From Adhaeribacter radiodurans (GTDB lineage Bacteria; Bacteroidota; Bacteroidia; Cytophagales; Hymenobacteraceae), in assembly GCF_014075995.1 (NCBI RefSeq), contig NZ_CP055153.1, positions 5,766,001-5,830,000 of the forward strand: a stretch of DNA of 64,000 nucleotides, given 5' to 3'. Below the pieces are notes generated by a model. It had not been told where the DNA came from. It worked only from the letters and a program-made list of their open reading frames with translations, and ran no database searches. Each line of letters opens with the position of its first letter. Within the stretch, counting starts at the first letter, position 1. Of this stretch, positions 54,401-62,439 are shown in pieces. Both the position numbers and the translations under genes were made by a program.

Positions 54401-54830
54401 ATAGACCATCGCCGTTTACATCGGCCATGGTTACGCCGGTCTTCCAAGGGCCGGGCCGGCCAATTACCCCGGCCGCATCGGTAACATCTATAAACTGCAT
54501 ATTCCCTTTATTCAGGTACAGCCGGTTGGGTGCCATATTCGCCGTAAAGTATAAATCCTGCAAGCCATCGTTGTTCACATCGCCTACCGCTACGCCGCCG
54601 CCATTGTAAAAATACTCGTACATGAGCACGTTTGTATTTAAGGCTTCGGTTAAGGTATTTGCAAAAGTTACTCCCGTTTTTTCGGGAGCGAGCAAGGTAA
54701 AAAGAGTAGGTTCAGAAGAGCTAACAGGCGTACTTTCTTCGATGATAGGAGCTTTTTTCTGACAGGCGGAAAAAATAACGGTTATCCCCCCAATTAATAG
54801 GAAATAATACTTTAATCTGATTAGTAACAA
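51468..54830 (-). CDS. FG-GAP/VCBS-repeat lipoprotein with ASPIC/UnbV domain, paralogue
   Basis: A 1120-aa lipoprotein (lipobox FSAC, cysteine 23) with FG-GAP/VCBS blocks rich in DxNxDGxxD loops on both sides of an ASPIC/UnbV domain at about 545-610 (RGFQSSVSPVLHFGLG, DSLKINWPTGNQQVL). Layout, length and many motifs match the protein at 11651-15199, so the two loci share this module. Only a TTG start at 54830 fits, because there is no ATG before the lipobox. It is therefore a rare-start gene or the start is upstream of a change. It follows susD across a strong hairpin. Confidence 0.87.
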   Translation of the reverse strand: MLLIRLKYYFLLIGGITVIFSACQKKAPIIEESTPVSSSEPTLFTLLAPEKTGVTFANTLTEALNTNVLMYEYFYNGGGVAVGDVNNDGLQDLYFTANMAPNRLYLNKGNMQFIDVTDAAGVIGRPGPWKTGVTMADVNGDGLLDIFVSYSGNVRPEKRIPQLFINQGNDASGMVHFTDQTAQYGFTQPTYSTNASFFDYDRDGDLDAFLLNHCPTQLPALDEALTAEMQSKEDPQSGVRLFRNDNNFFKDVTLKAGLQSTVLTYGLGVGISDLNTDGWPDLYISNDYAIPDYLYINNHNGTFTNKLPGSMGHTSQFSMGNEVADINNDALPDVFTLDMLPEDNQRQKLLFAPDNYEKFDLNLRSGFYYQYMRNMLQLNNGDGTFSEVGQLAGISNTDWSWAPLLADYNNDGWKDLYVTNGYVRDFTNMDFMKYMSDFMKQHEGKLMRDDVLKLVYQMPASNVTNYAFQNMGNANFRDQSAAWGLKQVSNSNGAAYADLDNDGDLDLIVNNINQSASIYQNQANAQLKNQYLQVKLQGTGKNTQGLGARVTLYANNQKQYLEQMPTRGFQSSVSPVLHFGLGTTTVVDSLKINWPTGNQQVLRQVKANQLLTLKEQDAGKSKFTAKKESPVFSEVKPPVTFAHQKQNINDFKRQPLLVNPLSFAGPCLVKGDVNNDGLDDVYAGGSAGQAGVLYLQQKGGKFIQKTNAAFAADKNSEDVDALFFDANGDSKLDLYVGSGGYGNFMPEDPLLQDRVYLGDGQGNFTKSADALPPMLTSTSCVRATDINRDGHLDLFVGGRIIPGRYPEAPRSYILLNNGQGKFTDQTATIAPALQKTGMVTDAAWQDLNNDKIPELLVIGEWMPVAVFSNNNGKLQETTKTYFNKEYRGWWNKIYVNDFNHDNKPDIILGNAGLNSQCKASDKQPADLFYKDFDDNGSVDPILCFYMQGKSYPYVSRDELLEQMSIMRTRFPDYKSYANTTLKDIFKPEELQGAQRLSANYLSTAYFQMNNAGKFIEKALPVQAQFSPVYAVTALDYNQDGNLDLLLGGNSNQARLRFGKADANYGILLQGNRQGEFIYVPQLQSGLQVKGDVRCILNLNKIILFGRNQQPVVAYKKASFK

Positions 54831-54863
54831 GGTGGTAATACAATTAAGATTTACTAAAAATAA

Positions 54864-54904
54864 AAAAATCTATGCCGGTACAAAAATAACCGGCATAGAT
54901 TTTT
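54864..54904 (-). terminator. Terminator after the third SusCD pair
   Basis: A 16-bp stem AAAAATCTATGCCGGT (54864-54879 with 54889-54904), 9-nt loop, ending in A and T runs on both sides. It lies between susD and the ASPIC/UnbV gene, as in the first locus. Confidence 0.85.
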
Positions 54905-54924
54905 AATGCGCGAGTAAGTTATTC

Positions 54925-56787
54925 TTATTGGTAACCTGGGTTCTGAACCAGTTTATTATTCCGGTTCATTTCGTCGCGGTGAATAGGCATAAAGTACATT
55001 TTATCATCCCAACGACGGTTTTCTACGCCTGGGTCGATATCCTGTACGGTGTAGGTATAGGTATAATTTTCCGGATCGTATTTATAAACCTGCACGGTTT
55101 TACCCGGCTTTAAAGTACCGGTAATCTTGACAATTTTAACCTTCTCACCCAAGACATCCGGAGCAATCATCCAGCGGCGGGTGTCATAGAATCGTTGCTC
55201 TTCAAACGTCATTTCTACATTACGCTCATTGCGGTAACGCTCCACCAAAGCAGCTCCGGATTCGTTAACCGCTGGCATACCTACCCGGAAACGGATTCGA
55301 TTTAACCATTTTAAAGCTTCGGCTTCATCTCCTAATTCTAAAGAAGCTTCGATATAATTAAATACTACTTCGGTAAACCTGATTTGCGGCGAAGGCACTT
55401 CTTGCCGGGTGTTCTGGTCTTCAATACCTGGATCGATGTTTATGAATTTGCGAATAGCATAACCAGTCCTGGTTCCGTTCCAGTTTTCAATAGAACTATT
55501 CCGGGTATCTAAACCAAAGTAGGTGGTAGGATTGCTGGCACTGCCTATCTGGTACGTTCCCATCTGAATCTGACCATAAGGATCTATGCCTTTACCATCG
55601 GAGGTACGAGGCTTCCATTGTGCACCATCATACAAAACAGTGGCATAAAAACGGGGATCGCGGTTCTGGTAAGGAGCAGCCGCATGTTCTGGTTTTTTCC
55701 AGTCGAACTTGGTGCCATCCATCATTTCATAATCATCTACCAGGTTTTGGGTAGGCTCACTGGAAGTCCAGCCATGATAACCGTTCGGCATATTGTTGCG
55801 TGGATACCAAGCGCCCCACTCATCTTTGGTGTTAAGAAAGTACCGTGAAAATATGGCTTCTCTCTCTCCGCCCCCGCGGGACAAATACATGTTTATGTAA
55901 TTCTGCTGTCCTTCTTCTGGTGTTACGGGAGCATTCAGGGATTCATCTAATTTATACCCGTAGATATTTAAATCCATTACTGCTTTAGCCGCATCCCGGG
56001 CTTTCTGCCAACGGGCTGTCTGGTCGCCGCTAATATATCCCAATTGCTCTTTGTTAGGTGCACCCGCTATAACCGGCGATTTAGCGCTGGCGGTAGGAAT
56101 ATCGTGCAAATCACTAGCCGCGTAGGTTAGTACCCGCGCTTTCAGGGCCAGAGCGGCACCTTGAGTAGCCCGGCCTGCAGCTAACGTTTTACCTTGCAGT
56201 AATAAGGCTGCCGAGTCGAGATCACTAACAATAAAATCTACACATTCTTCGTAAGTATTCCGGGCAATAGTAAAGTCTGGGTTATTTAGGTCATAAGGCT
56301 TTTTTACAATAGGAATTGCTCCGTACCACCGCAGCATTTGGTTATAATAGTAAGCCCGCATAAAGTAGGCTTCGCCTTTTAATCTATCCGCAGACACAGT
56401 ACCAGCATTATCGAACTTAGGAGAGGCCAGGTTCTGCAAGGCAATATTGGCTGCCCGGATGCGGCGGTACATGGCACTCCACTCGTAGTTACCACTTACC
56501 CAACCCACATTAGCCGGACTCACGTTGGCTTCCATAATATCCTGCTTGCCGAAATTGTACAACGCATTATCCGTAATGGTTTCCATGTTTTGCTGATCCA
56601 ACATCCCAGCGTTTAAACCATTGTAAAGATCGGTTACAAACGACTCGGCTAGAGCGGCGTCACTCCAAACCAATTCTCCCGTGGCTTTATCCAGAGGCTG
56701 CGTATTCAGGAAATCATCATTACACGCGGTAAGGATGGCTCCGGAAAACATAGATATGAGAACGTATCTTATTATATTTTTTTTCAT
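54925..56787 (-). CDS. RagB/SusD family nutrient-uptake lipoprotein
   Basis: A 620-aa surface lipoprotein (lipobox LTAC, cysteine 22). It has the SusD core, with SADRLKGEAYFMRAYYYNQMLRWYGAIP at about 130-157 and the C-terminal RFTEVVFNYIEASLELGDEAEALKWLN, then YFMPIHRDEMNRNNKLVQNPGYQ. It is 88 nt downstream of its SusC. There is no glycosidase or protease gene in the unit, so the ligand is unknown. Confidence 0.93.
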   Translation of the reverse strand: MKKNIIRYVLISMFSGAILTACNDDFLNTQPLDKATGELVWSDAALAESFVTDLYNGLNAGMLDQQNMETITDNALYNFGKQDIMEANVSPANVGWVSGNYEWSAMYRRIRAANIALQNLASPKFDNAGTVSADRLKGEAYFMRAYYYNQMLRWYGAIPIVKKPYDLNNPDFTIARNTYEECVDFIVSDLDSAALLLQGKTLAAGRATQGAALALKARVLTYAASDLHDIPTASAKSPVIAGAPNKEQLGYISGDQTARWQKARDAAKAVMDLNIYGYKLDESLNAPVTPEEGQQNYINMYLSRGGGEREAIFSRYFLNTKDEWGAWYPRNNMPNGYHGWTSSEPTQNLVDDYEMMDGTKFDWKKPEHAAAPYQNRDPRFYATVLYDGAQWKPRTSDGKGIDPYGQIQMGTYQIGSASNPTTYFGLDTRNSSIENWNGTRTGYAIRKFINIDPGIEDQNTRQEVPSPQIRFTEVVFNYIEASLELGDEAEALKWLNRIRFRVGMPAVNESGAALVERYRNERNVEMTFEEQRFYDTRRWMIAPDVLGEKVKIVKITGTLKPGKTVQVYKYDPENYTYTYTVQDIDPGVENRRWDDKMYFMPIHRDEMNRNNKLVQNPGYQ

Positions 56788-56875
56788 TTGATCTTGATTT
56801 ATGATTAAATGCTAAAAAAAACTTCGCCTTATATAATGAGCAATAGTGAGAGACGAAGTAATTTTTTAACCGTTT

Positions 56876-59800
56876 CTAAAAGGATACTGTTACCCCCGTG
56901 TTAAGAATTTTGGATTGCGGATAGTACTGCACGTTGCCATTTAAAGATTCTGGATCGAACACATCGGTTTTGTCCCAGGTAATTAAATTTAACCCATTTA
57001 CATAAACCCGCAAATTGCTGATGCCAAATCGTTGACCAATACCTTTAGGCAAGGTGTAGCCCACTTCAAAATTCTTCAGACGAACATAATCAGTATTCTT
57101 TAACCAGTAGGTGTTATTATTAGAGAAATACTGGTTGTTGCGGTCTACGGTGCGGGGATGCTCGGTGCTAGGATTGTCAACGGTCCAGCGGTTTTCGTAA
57201 CTCCAAGAAAGGAAGTTACCAATAGTGCCTGATTCCGTTTGCAGGTAAATTTCACCACCTTTTGCTCCCTGGAACAAAATGGATAAGTCAAAGCCTTTGT
57301 AACGGGCGCCCAAATTTAAACCACCCTGGAAGGTAGGTTGATTGTTTTTATCCCGGCGTACCATGTCGTCGCCATTTAGTTTACCATCGTTGTTTACATC
57401 CTTAAACTTCATATCACCCGGACGTAGCGTGCTAGCACCTACCCCGCTGTAATCATAAGGTTTACCAGTTGCCGGAGAAATGTTGTTATCAATGTCTGCC
57501 TGCGTAGTGAATATACCGTCGTAGATGTAAAATAAACCTGTATTCATCATCCGGCCGGTAGACCGCTGCCACTCAGGAGCCCCGGGTGTTTCGTCCCAGA
57601 ATTCAATTTTGTTTTTAGCGTAACCGCCATTCACACTTACATTATAGGTAAAATCGCCGGCAGTACCGTTGTAACCTACATTAAACTCGTATCCTTTGTT
57701 ACTCACTTTTCCAATGTTCTCGGCTGGCAAAGTCATACCGGTGGTAGTTGGAATAGAAGCATTCCGGCGCCATAAGATATTAGAACGATTGTTTTTAAAT
57801 ACGTCTAATTCAAAGAAAATTTTACCGTCTAGTAACTGGCCATCTAAGCCTAAGCCTTTATTATCGGCCACTTCCCAAGTTAAATTGGTATTAGGTACGC
57901 CATTTTCGAATAAGGTTTGAGCAATTTGGCCACCAATAGGGTAAGAACCATAGGCGTAGGTTGCCAGATAATCGTACTCCCTTAGCACCCCGCCAAATTC
58001 TACGTTATCGTTACCTAACTGGCCCCAGGATCCCCGAAGTTTTAAGCTGCTGATAAAGCTGATGTTCTTTTTAAAGAATTCTTCTTCAGAAATTCTCCAG
58101 CCTGCCGTAATTCCAGGGAAGAAACCATAACGGGAACTCTCCGGAAACATGTAAGAACCATCGTAGCGCCATAAGAATTCAGCAATATATTTTTCCTTAA
58201 AGTTGTAACCAGCCCGGCCAAAATAGCTCAAACGAGCCCGTTCCCAGGCACTACCGAAATTATCTTTCTCTCTATCACTACCTGCAAACAACTGATCGAT
58301 GGCGGTAGAACTGAAATAACGGCGGTTAGCGCTGAAAAAATTACGGTTAGAGGTTTCTTTATTTACACCAGCTAACAAGGTAACAGCATGGCTGCCAAAT
58401 GTGCGCTCGTACGATATAATACCGGTAAGGAGAGCATTCAACTGGTCGCCGGTGCTCTGCCCCATTTCGCCCTGAGCTGGTCCGCGTGGCACTTTCTGCA
58501 GTTTAGGCGTTACTCCATCGGCTTCATAACTAGTATTATCCCAGCTATAAATGTACCATGGAATAGCAAATCGTTTAGTTTGCTGAACATACTTATCCAA
58601 TGCGGCACTACCAGTAAGTTTCAAGCCTTTCACCCACGGAAGAGTAACGTCTATTTTACCATTACTTTGCAGGTAATACCGGGTATCCCGGTCGTAACCC
58701 GAAGCATTTGTAGTAATCAGGACTGGTTGTTCGCCATTTTCAATATCTGGTCCTGGTAAGCCGTTTGGCCAGTAAGCCGGACGGTAGGGATAACCGCGCA
58801 TCAGCATCCGGAAAATAGAACCAGCTGACCGGGTAGGGAAAAAGCGATTTTCCTGACGGCCTACTACTCCTAATTGAGTGGTAATATATTTATTAACCGT
58901 AGCGTCCAGGTTCAGGCGCAAATCATATTGCTTATAGCCAGTTGCCGAATTCCGGTAAAAGGCGTCCTGGTTCTGATACCCTAATGAGGCCAGATATTTT
59001 ACATTCTCTGAACCGCCTAATAATTGCAGGTTATGCTTAGATTGCGGCGACCAGGGTTTTAAAGCGTCATCAAACCAATCAGTATTGGGGTGCCCCCAAG
59101 GATCAGAACCATCCCGGAACTTTTGCATATCATCGGGCTTGAAAGTAGCATTGGTAACTGCTCCGTTATCAGGGCGAGTAAAGGTACCTGTAGTTTTAAA
59201 AGCTTCTGAAGCCGCATTCCAGTATTGTACAGGCAAGTTATATAAGTCTATCTCATTTACCATTTCGGCATACTGAGAGGCGGTAGCCATTTTAGGCACA
59301 ATAGTAGGTCGTGCCCAGCCTTGGTTAAAGGAGTAAGATAATTCTGGTTTTCCGGTTTTGCCACGTTTAGTGGTAACTAAAATAACACCATTAGCTGCCC
59401 GCGATCCGTAAATAGCCGCTGCCGCATCTTTTAATACAGATATACTTTCAATGTCGGCCGGATTTAAACGTTCGAATCCACCAGCCCGATCTGGTACGCC
59501 ATCAATTACGACCAAAGCACTATTATTTCCTAAGGTGTTAGAACCCCGAATCCGGATAGAAGAACCATCATAGCCGGGTTCCCCACTGCGGTTAGTGGCA
59601 ATAACACCAGGCATCCGACCGGCAATGGAGTTAGACAGGTTAACAGCCGGCGATTTTACCAGTTCCTCTCCTTTTACTTGAGTAACTGCACCCGTAACGG
59701 TAACTTTCTTTTGCTCGCCGTAACCTACTACTACCACTTCTTCTAAGGCTTTGGTATCGGGAGCTAAAGATAAATTAATTGTAGTACGGTTATTTACCGG

Positions 59801-60064
59801 AACTTCCTGCGTTTGGTATCCAATAAAGGAAACCACCAGAGTACCCGTGCCACTTGGTAAATTAAGAGAAAAATTACCATCGGTATCAGTAGTAGCCCCT
59901 GTAGAAGTTCCTTTAAGCAATATAGTTACGCCGGGTAATCCCTCCCCAGTTTCACCGGTTATTTTACCTTTTACCGATACCTGGGCAAAGGATTCGGTAA
60001 TTGAAAATAACAAAAGATGAAGTAGTATAAAATACTTCATTTTCCTAAGTAATTGTTTTTGCAT
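56876..60064 (-). CDS. SusC/RagA family TonB-dependent outer-membrane transporter
   Basis: A 1062-aa outer-membrane importer, first gene of the third SusCD unit. After the signal peptide (about 1-27) it has a carboxypeptidase-regulatory-like domain (about 30-108, GKITGETGEGLPGVTILLKG), a plug (about 112-240, EVVVVGYGEQKKVTVTGAV) and a C-terminal barrel ending ILNTGVTVSF. There is no STN domain. I start at the ATG at 60064 because the longer frame begins with TTG. The upstream region carries a notable inverted repeat pair (60242-60259 and 60514-60531). Confidence 0.93.
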   Translation of the reverse strand: MQKQLLRKMKYFILLHLLLFSITESFAQVSVKGKITGETGEGLPGVTILLKGTSTGATTDTDGNFSLNLPSGTGTLVVSFIGYQTQEVPVNNRTTINLSLAPDTKALEEVVVVGYGEQKKVTVTGAVTQVKGEELVKSPAVNLSNSIAGRMPGVIATNRSGEPGYDGSSIRIRGSNTLGNNSALVVIDGVPDRAGGFERLNPADIESISVLKDAAAAIYGSRAANGVILVTTKRGKTGKPELSYSFNQGWARPTIVPKMATASQYAEMVNEIDLYNLPVQYWNAASEAFKTTGTFTRPDNGAVTNATFKPDDMQKFRDGSDPWGHPNTDWFDDALKPWSPQSKHNLQLLGGSENVKYLASLGYQNQDAFYRNSATGYKQYDLRLNLDATVNKYITTQLGVVGRQENRFFPTRSAGSIFRMLMRGYPYRPAYWPNGLPGPDIENGEQPVLITTNASGYDRDTRYYLQSNGKIDVTLPWVKGLKLTGSAALDKYVQQTKRFAIPWYIYSWDNTSYEADGVTPKLQKVPRGPAQGEMGQSTGDQLNALLTGIISYERTFGSHAVTLLAGVNKETSNRNFFSANRRYFSSTAIDQLFAGSDREKDNFGSAWERARLSYFGRAGYNFKEKYIAEFLWRYDGSYMFPESSRYGFFPGITAGWRISEEEFFKKNISFISSLKLRGSWGQLGNDNVEFGGVLREYDYLATYAYGSYPIGGQIAQTLFENGVPNTNLTWEVADNKGLGLDGQLLDGKIFFELDVFKNNRSNILWRRNASIPTTTGMTLPAENIGKVSNKGYEFNVGYNGTAGDFTYNVSVNGGYAKNKIEFWDETPGAPEWQRSTGRMMNTGLFYIYDGIFTTQADIDNNISPATGKPYDYSGVGASTLRPGDMKFKDVNNDGKLNGDDMVRRDKNNQPTFQGGLNLGARYKGFDLSILFQGAKGGEIYLQTESGTIGNFLSWSYENRWTVDNPSTEHPRTVDRNNQYFSNNNTYWLKNTDYVRLKNFEVGYTLPKGIGQRFGISNLRVYVNGLNLITWDKTDVFDPESLNGNVQYYPQSKILNTGVTVSF

Positions 60065-60241
60065 ATTATAATTGATTTTAAGTGAAAGCAAGTAAAAACT
60101 GGTACTCTAAGCAATAGTTTACTTCCCTTTAACTAAAAGAGATAGGACGAATAAACCTAAAGCAATTTTAAACGAGAAACAATAAGTAAAACAAAAAATA
60201 GTATAATTTAAACAACTCTGTTAAATATTTTTAATACTTGC

Positions 60242-60259
60242 AATAAGTGTCAAAAATAC
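60242..60259 (-). promoter_or_regulatory. Inverted-pair box, left copy, with candidate -7 motif for susC
   Basis: AATAAGTGTCAAAAATAC. Read leftwards it contains TATTTTTG, about 187 bases before the susC start codon. It matches 60514-60531 exactly in reverse complement. The -33 box is not clear. Confidence 0.45.
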
Positions 60260-60441
60260 TTATATCTTTTTCAATAACTAAACTGCGTGTATTTTACTTA
60301 ATAGAGCACTTAAAATACACTCCTTACATATTGCCTTATTTAGGTTTTATTTCTTCATTAATAATATTGTGTAAAGAAGGAATACTTTGATTTAATAGAC
60401 TGACTTGCACCCTTTTCAATAAAATGTAAAAAATAAATCAG

Positions 60442-60471
60442 GATTCTAAAAGCTGGCAATCTTTTAGAATC
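60442..60471. promoter_or_regulatory. Hairpin between divergent genes
   Basis: GATTCTAAAAG (60442-60452) pairs exactly with 60461-60471 around an 8-nt loop. The role is uncertain: a regulatory structure or a terminator remnant. Confidence 0.4.
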
Positions 60472-60513
60472 TAAAAGATAAAATATCGAACGTAATTTTA
60501 GTAAATTATATAT

Positions 60514-60531
60514 GTATTTTTGACACTTATT
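60514..60531 (+). promoter_or_regulatory. Inverted-pair box, right copy, with candidate -7 motif for the DUF3891 gene
   Basis: GTATTTTTGACACTTATT. On the + strand it contains TATTTTTG, about 160 bases before the DUF3891 start codon. It is the exact reverse complement of 60242-60259. Confidence 0.45.
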
Positions 60532-60683
60532 TACTATAAATTTAATTTAGTAATCCATACTCTTACCGGATTATGGATAGATTGTTGGAACATAATTTAG
60601 GAATCTATTAAGATTTATAGGAAAAAGTAATAACCTTAAAGCCTAAAATACGATTAAATAGCGCACGCATCTAGTATCTATAA

Positions 60684-61409
60684 ATGATCGTAAATTTGGT
60701 AAAAGAAGGATGGGAAATAATCTACCAGCAGGCCCATGCTTTATTAGCTGCTCAAATTGCTTTTGCTTGGCGCACCGCTGATCGCCCAAGGCGCTGGGTA
60801 GATACCTTGGCTGCTATTGCTCAACACGACGATGGACAACGCTCTTGGGCGGGTAAAGTGGGGTTAACTGCTGCCGGAGCGCCGGCTAATTTTACCATGT
60901 TGCCTTTTTCGCTGGAACAAGCCCGGCAAGTAATGGAAGAAGCCCGGTTTCAGGGACAATGGCGGTCGTTGCTAACTTCTATGCATCTTTCTTTTTTGTA
61001 CGAAGAGTTACGTGGTCAGAACAAAACCACCGATGCTTTTCTGGATGAACAATTACAAAACCAAGCCATCTGGTGCAAAGTAATAAAAGTAACGAAAAAA
61101 GAAGCTCAAAAAGCTTACGATTTAATGCAATGGTGCGATCGCTTATCGCTGATTTTGTGCCGGCGCGAATTGCCCGAATCCGAACGTGCGCTGGAAATTA
61201 GCGCTGGGCCTGATGGCGTACGCTACGATGTGCGGCAACAAAAAGACGGCAGTGTTCAGGTAATACCTTGGCCGTTTGAACTAAATAAATTTACTGTAGA
61301 GGTAGAGGCTTCTTATTTAGCGCAACTGCAGTTTGAATCGGAAGCAGAGTTAGATACAGCGCTGCGGCAAGCTCCTATCCGTACAAATTATTGGGAATTG
61401 GTAAAGTAG
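60684..61409 (+). CDS. DUF3891 family protein
   Basis: A 241-aa soluble protein with the DUF3891 pattern: EGWEIIYQQAHALLAAQIAFAW at about 8-29, then the histidine-aspartate block AAIAQHDDGQRSW near 44-56. The family has no proven activity. The conserved H and D residues near the N-terminus hint at a metal site, as in HD-type hydrolases, but that is inference. It starts at the ATG at 60684 and probably has its own promoter in the divergent region. It may be transcribed with the beta-barrel gene 78 nt downstream. Confidence 0.82.
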   Translation: MIVNLVKEGWEIIYQQAHALLAAQIAFAWRTADRPRRWVDTLAAIAQHDDGQRSWAGKVGLTAAGAPANFTMLPFSLEQARQVMEEARFQGQWRSLLTSMHLSFLYEELRGQNKTTDAFLDEQLQNQAIWCKVIKVTKKEAQKAYDLMQWCDRLSLILCRRELPESERALEISAGPDGVRYDVRQQKDGSVQVIPWPFELNKFTVEVEASYLAQLQFESEAELDTALRQAPIRTNYWELVK

Positions 61410-61487
61410 ATGAATGGCTTAATTTTTGTAATTAACCAAGAATAACACTTCGTTTTGCCTACTTTTTCACCTAACCTTAAAAAATTT

Positions 61488-62255
61488 ATGAAAAAAGCAT
61501 TAATGCTGTTAGTTCTAGTAGCCACTTTTACTTCCTTTGCTCACGCACAGGGAAAATCAGATTCCACCCAGACCCGAAAACCTCAAGCTGGTAATTTTAC
61601 CACAGAACTGACTCTCGGGTTATTTACAACCAATTATTTTAATAACTATAATGGATCTTATGGCTATCAAAACAATGTATTCTCACTAGGAAATATACTA
61701 TCGCAAATCCGAGGACGCTATTTTTATCAAAATAATAAGGCCTTTCGTCTTAGCTTTAATTATGAGCATAATTCAAATAACAATGCTTATTCAAATAATT
61801 ACAAATCCACTCGTTCCGGAAACACTTTCACTATTAATCCTGGCTTGGAAAAGCATTTTAAAGGCACTTCTAGATTATCTCCTTATATTGGTACAGAGCT
61901 CGCACTTACAGCCGGCAGATACCACGAGAATTTAACGGATATTAATACTTCAGACAAAATTGAAGTACGAAAAGGGTGGTATAATTACGCCGCTTCCAAT
62001 AATTATGATGAAGGGTATTTATATGCCAGAAATTTTAATGCAGTTGGGTTACGTGGCTTAGTAGGTTTAGATTATTATGTATTAACCCGCTTTTACCTTG
62101 GCCTGGAGTTTGGCTATTCTGTGAGTTACAGCAAGTATAAAGATGTAAAAATAGTGCAGCAGGAACCCGCTACCGATGTAACGTTTAAAGGTTATTCCTC
62201 CTGGAACTCGGGTGCTTATGCAAATTCTGGTATCAGAGCGGGGTTTGTGTTCTAG
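61488..62255 (+). CDS. Outer-membrane beta-barrel-like protein
   Basis: A 255-aa exported protein with a signal peptide (MKKALMLLVLVATFTSFAHAQ). The rest alternates aromatic and polar residues with Asn/Tyr-rich turns (NNYNGSYGYQNN, NYEHNSNNNAYSNNYK) and ends in an aromatic residue (AGFVF), which fits an 8-10 strand outer-membrane barrel. No specific family is claimed. I use the ATG at 61488 because the longer frame has a TTG start. It is followed by a terminator and is likely the last gene of a two-gene unit. Confidence 0.7.
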   Translation: MKKALMLLVLVATFTSFAHAQGKSDSTQTRKPQAGNFTTELTLGLFTTNYFNNYNGSYGYQNNVFSLGNILSQIRGRYFYQNNKAFRLSFNYEHNSNNNAYSNNYKSTRSGNTFTINPGLEKHFKGTSRLSPYIGTELALTAGRYHENLTDINTSDKIEVRKGWYNYAASNNYDEGYLYARNFNAVGLRGLVGLDYYVLTRFYLGLEFGYSVSYSKYKDVKIVQQEPATDVTFKGYSSWNSGAYANSGIRAGFVF

Positions 62256-62282
62256 AAAAAGTAAATATTATTCTTTGCAATG

Positions 62283-62305
62283 CCGGTAAGCCTGAAAACT
62301 ACCGG
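62283..62305 (+). terminator. Rho-independent terminator after the barrel gene
   Basis: CCGGTA (62283-62288) pairs with TACCGG (62300-62305) around an 11-nt loop, followed by seven T residues. Confidence 0.8.
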
Positions 62306-62439
62306 TTTTTTTATGTTTATAATATTCCCTTCCTGTTAAAAACTAAACCATCCTGTTCAGCCTGGTGTTTTCATTTTATCTTTGCACCAGGATTTTATAA
62401 TCTATTTTACCTTTGCAGCATTTTTTGAACATAAATAAT

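Larger units (their letters stand above)
60065..60683. other. Divergent regulatory region with inverted repeats
   Basis: About 620 AT-rich bases with no gene, between leftward susC and the rightward DUF3891 gene. It contains an exact 18-bp inverted pair (60242-60259 and 60514-60531) and a hairpin (60442-60471). Each member of the pair carries TATTTTTG, a possible promoter -7 box pointing towards its own gene. Confidence 0.6.
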
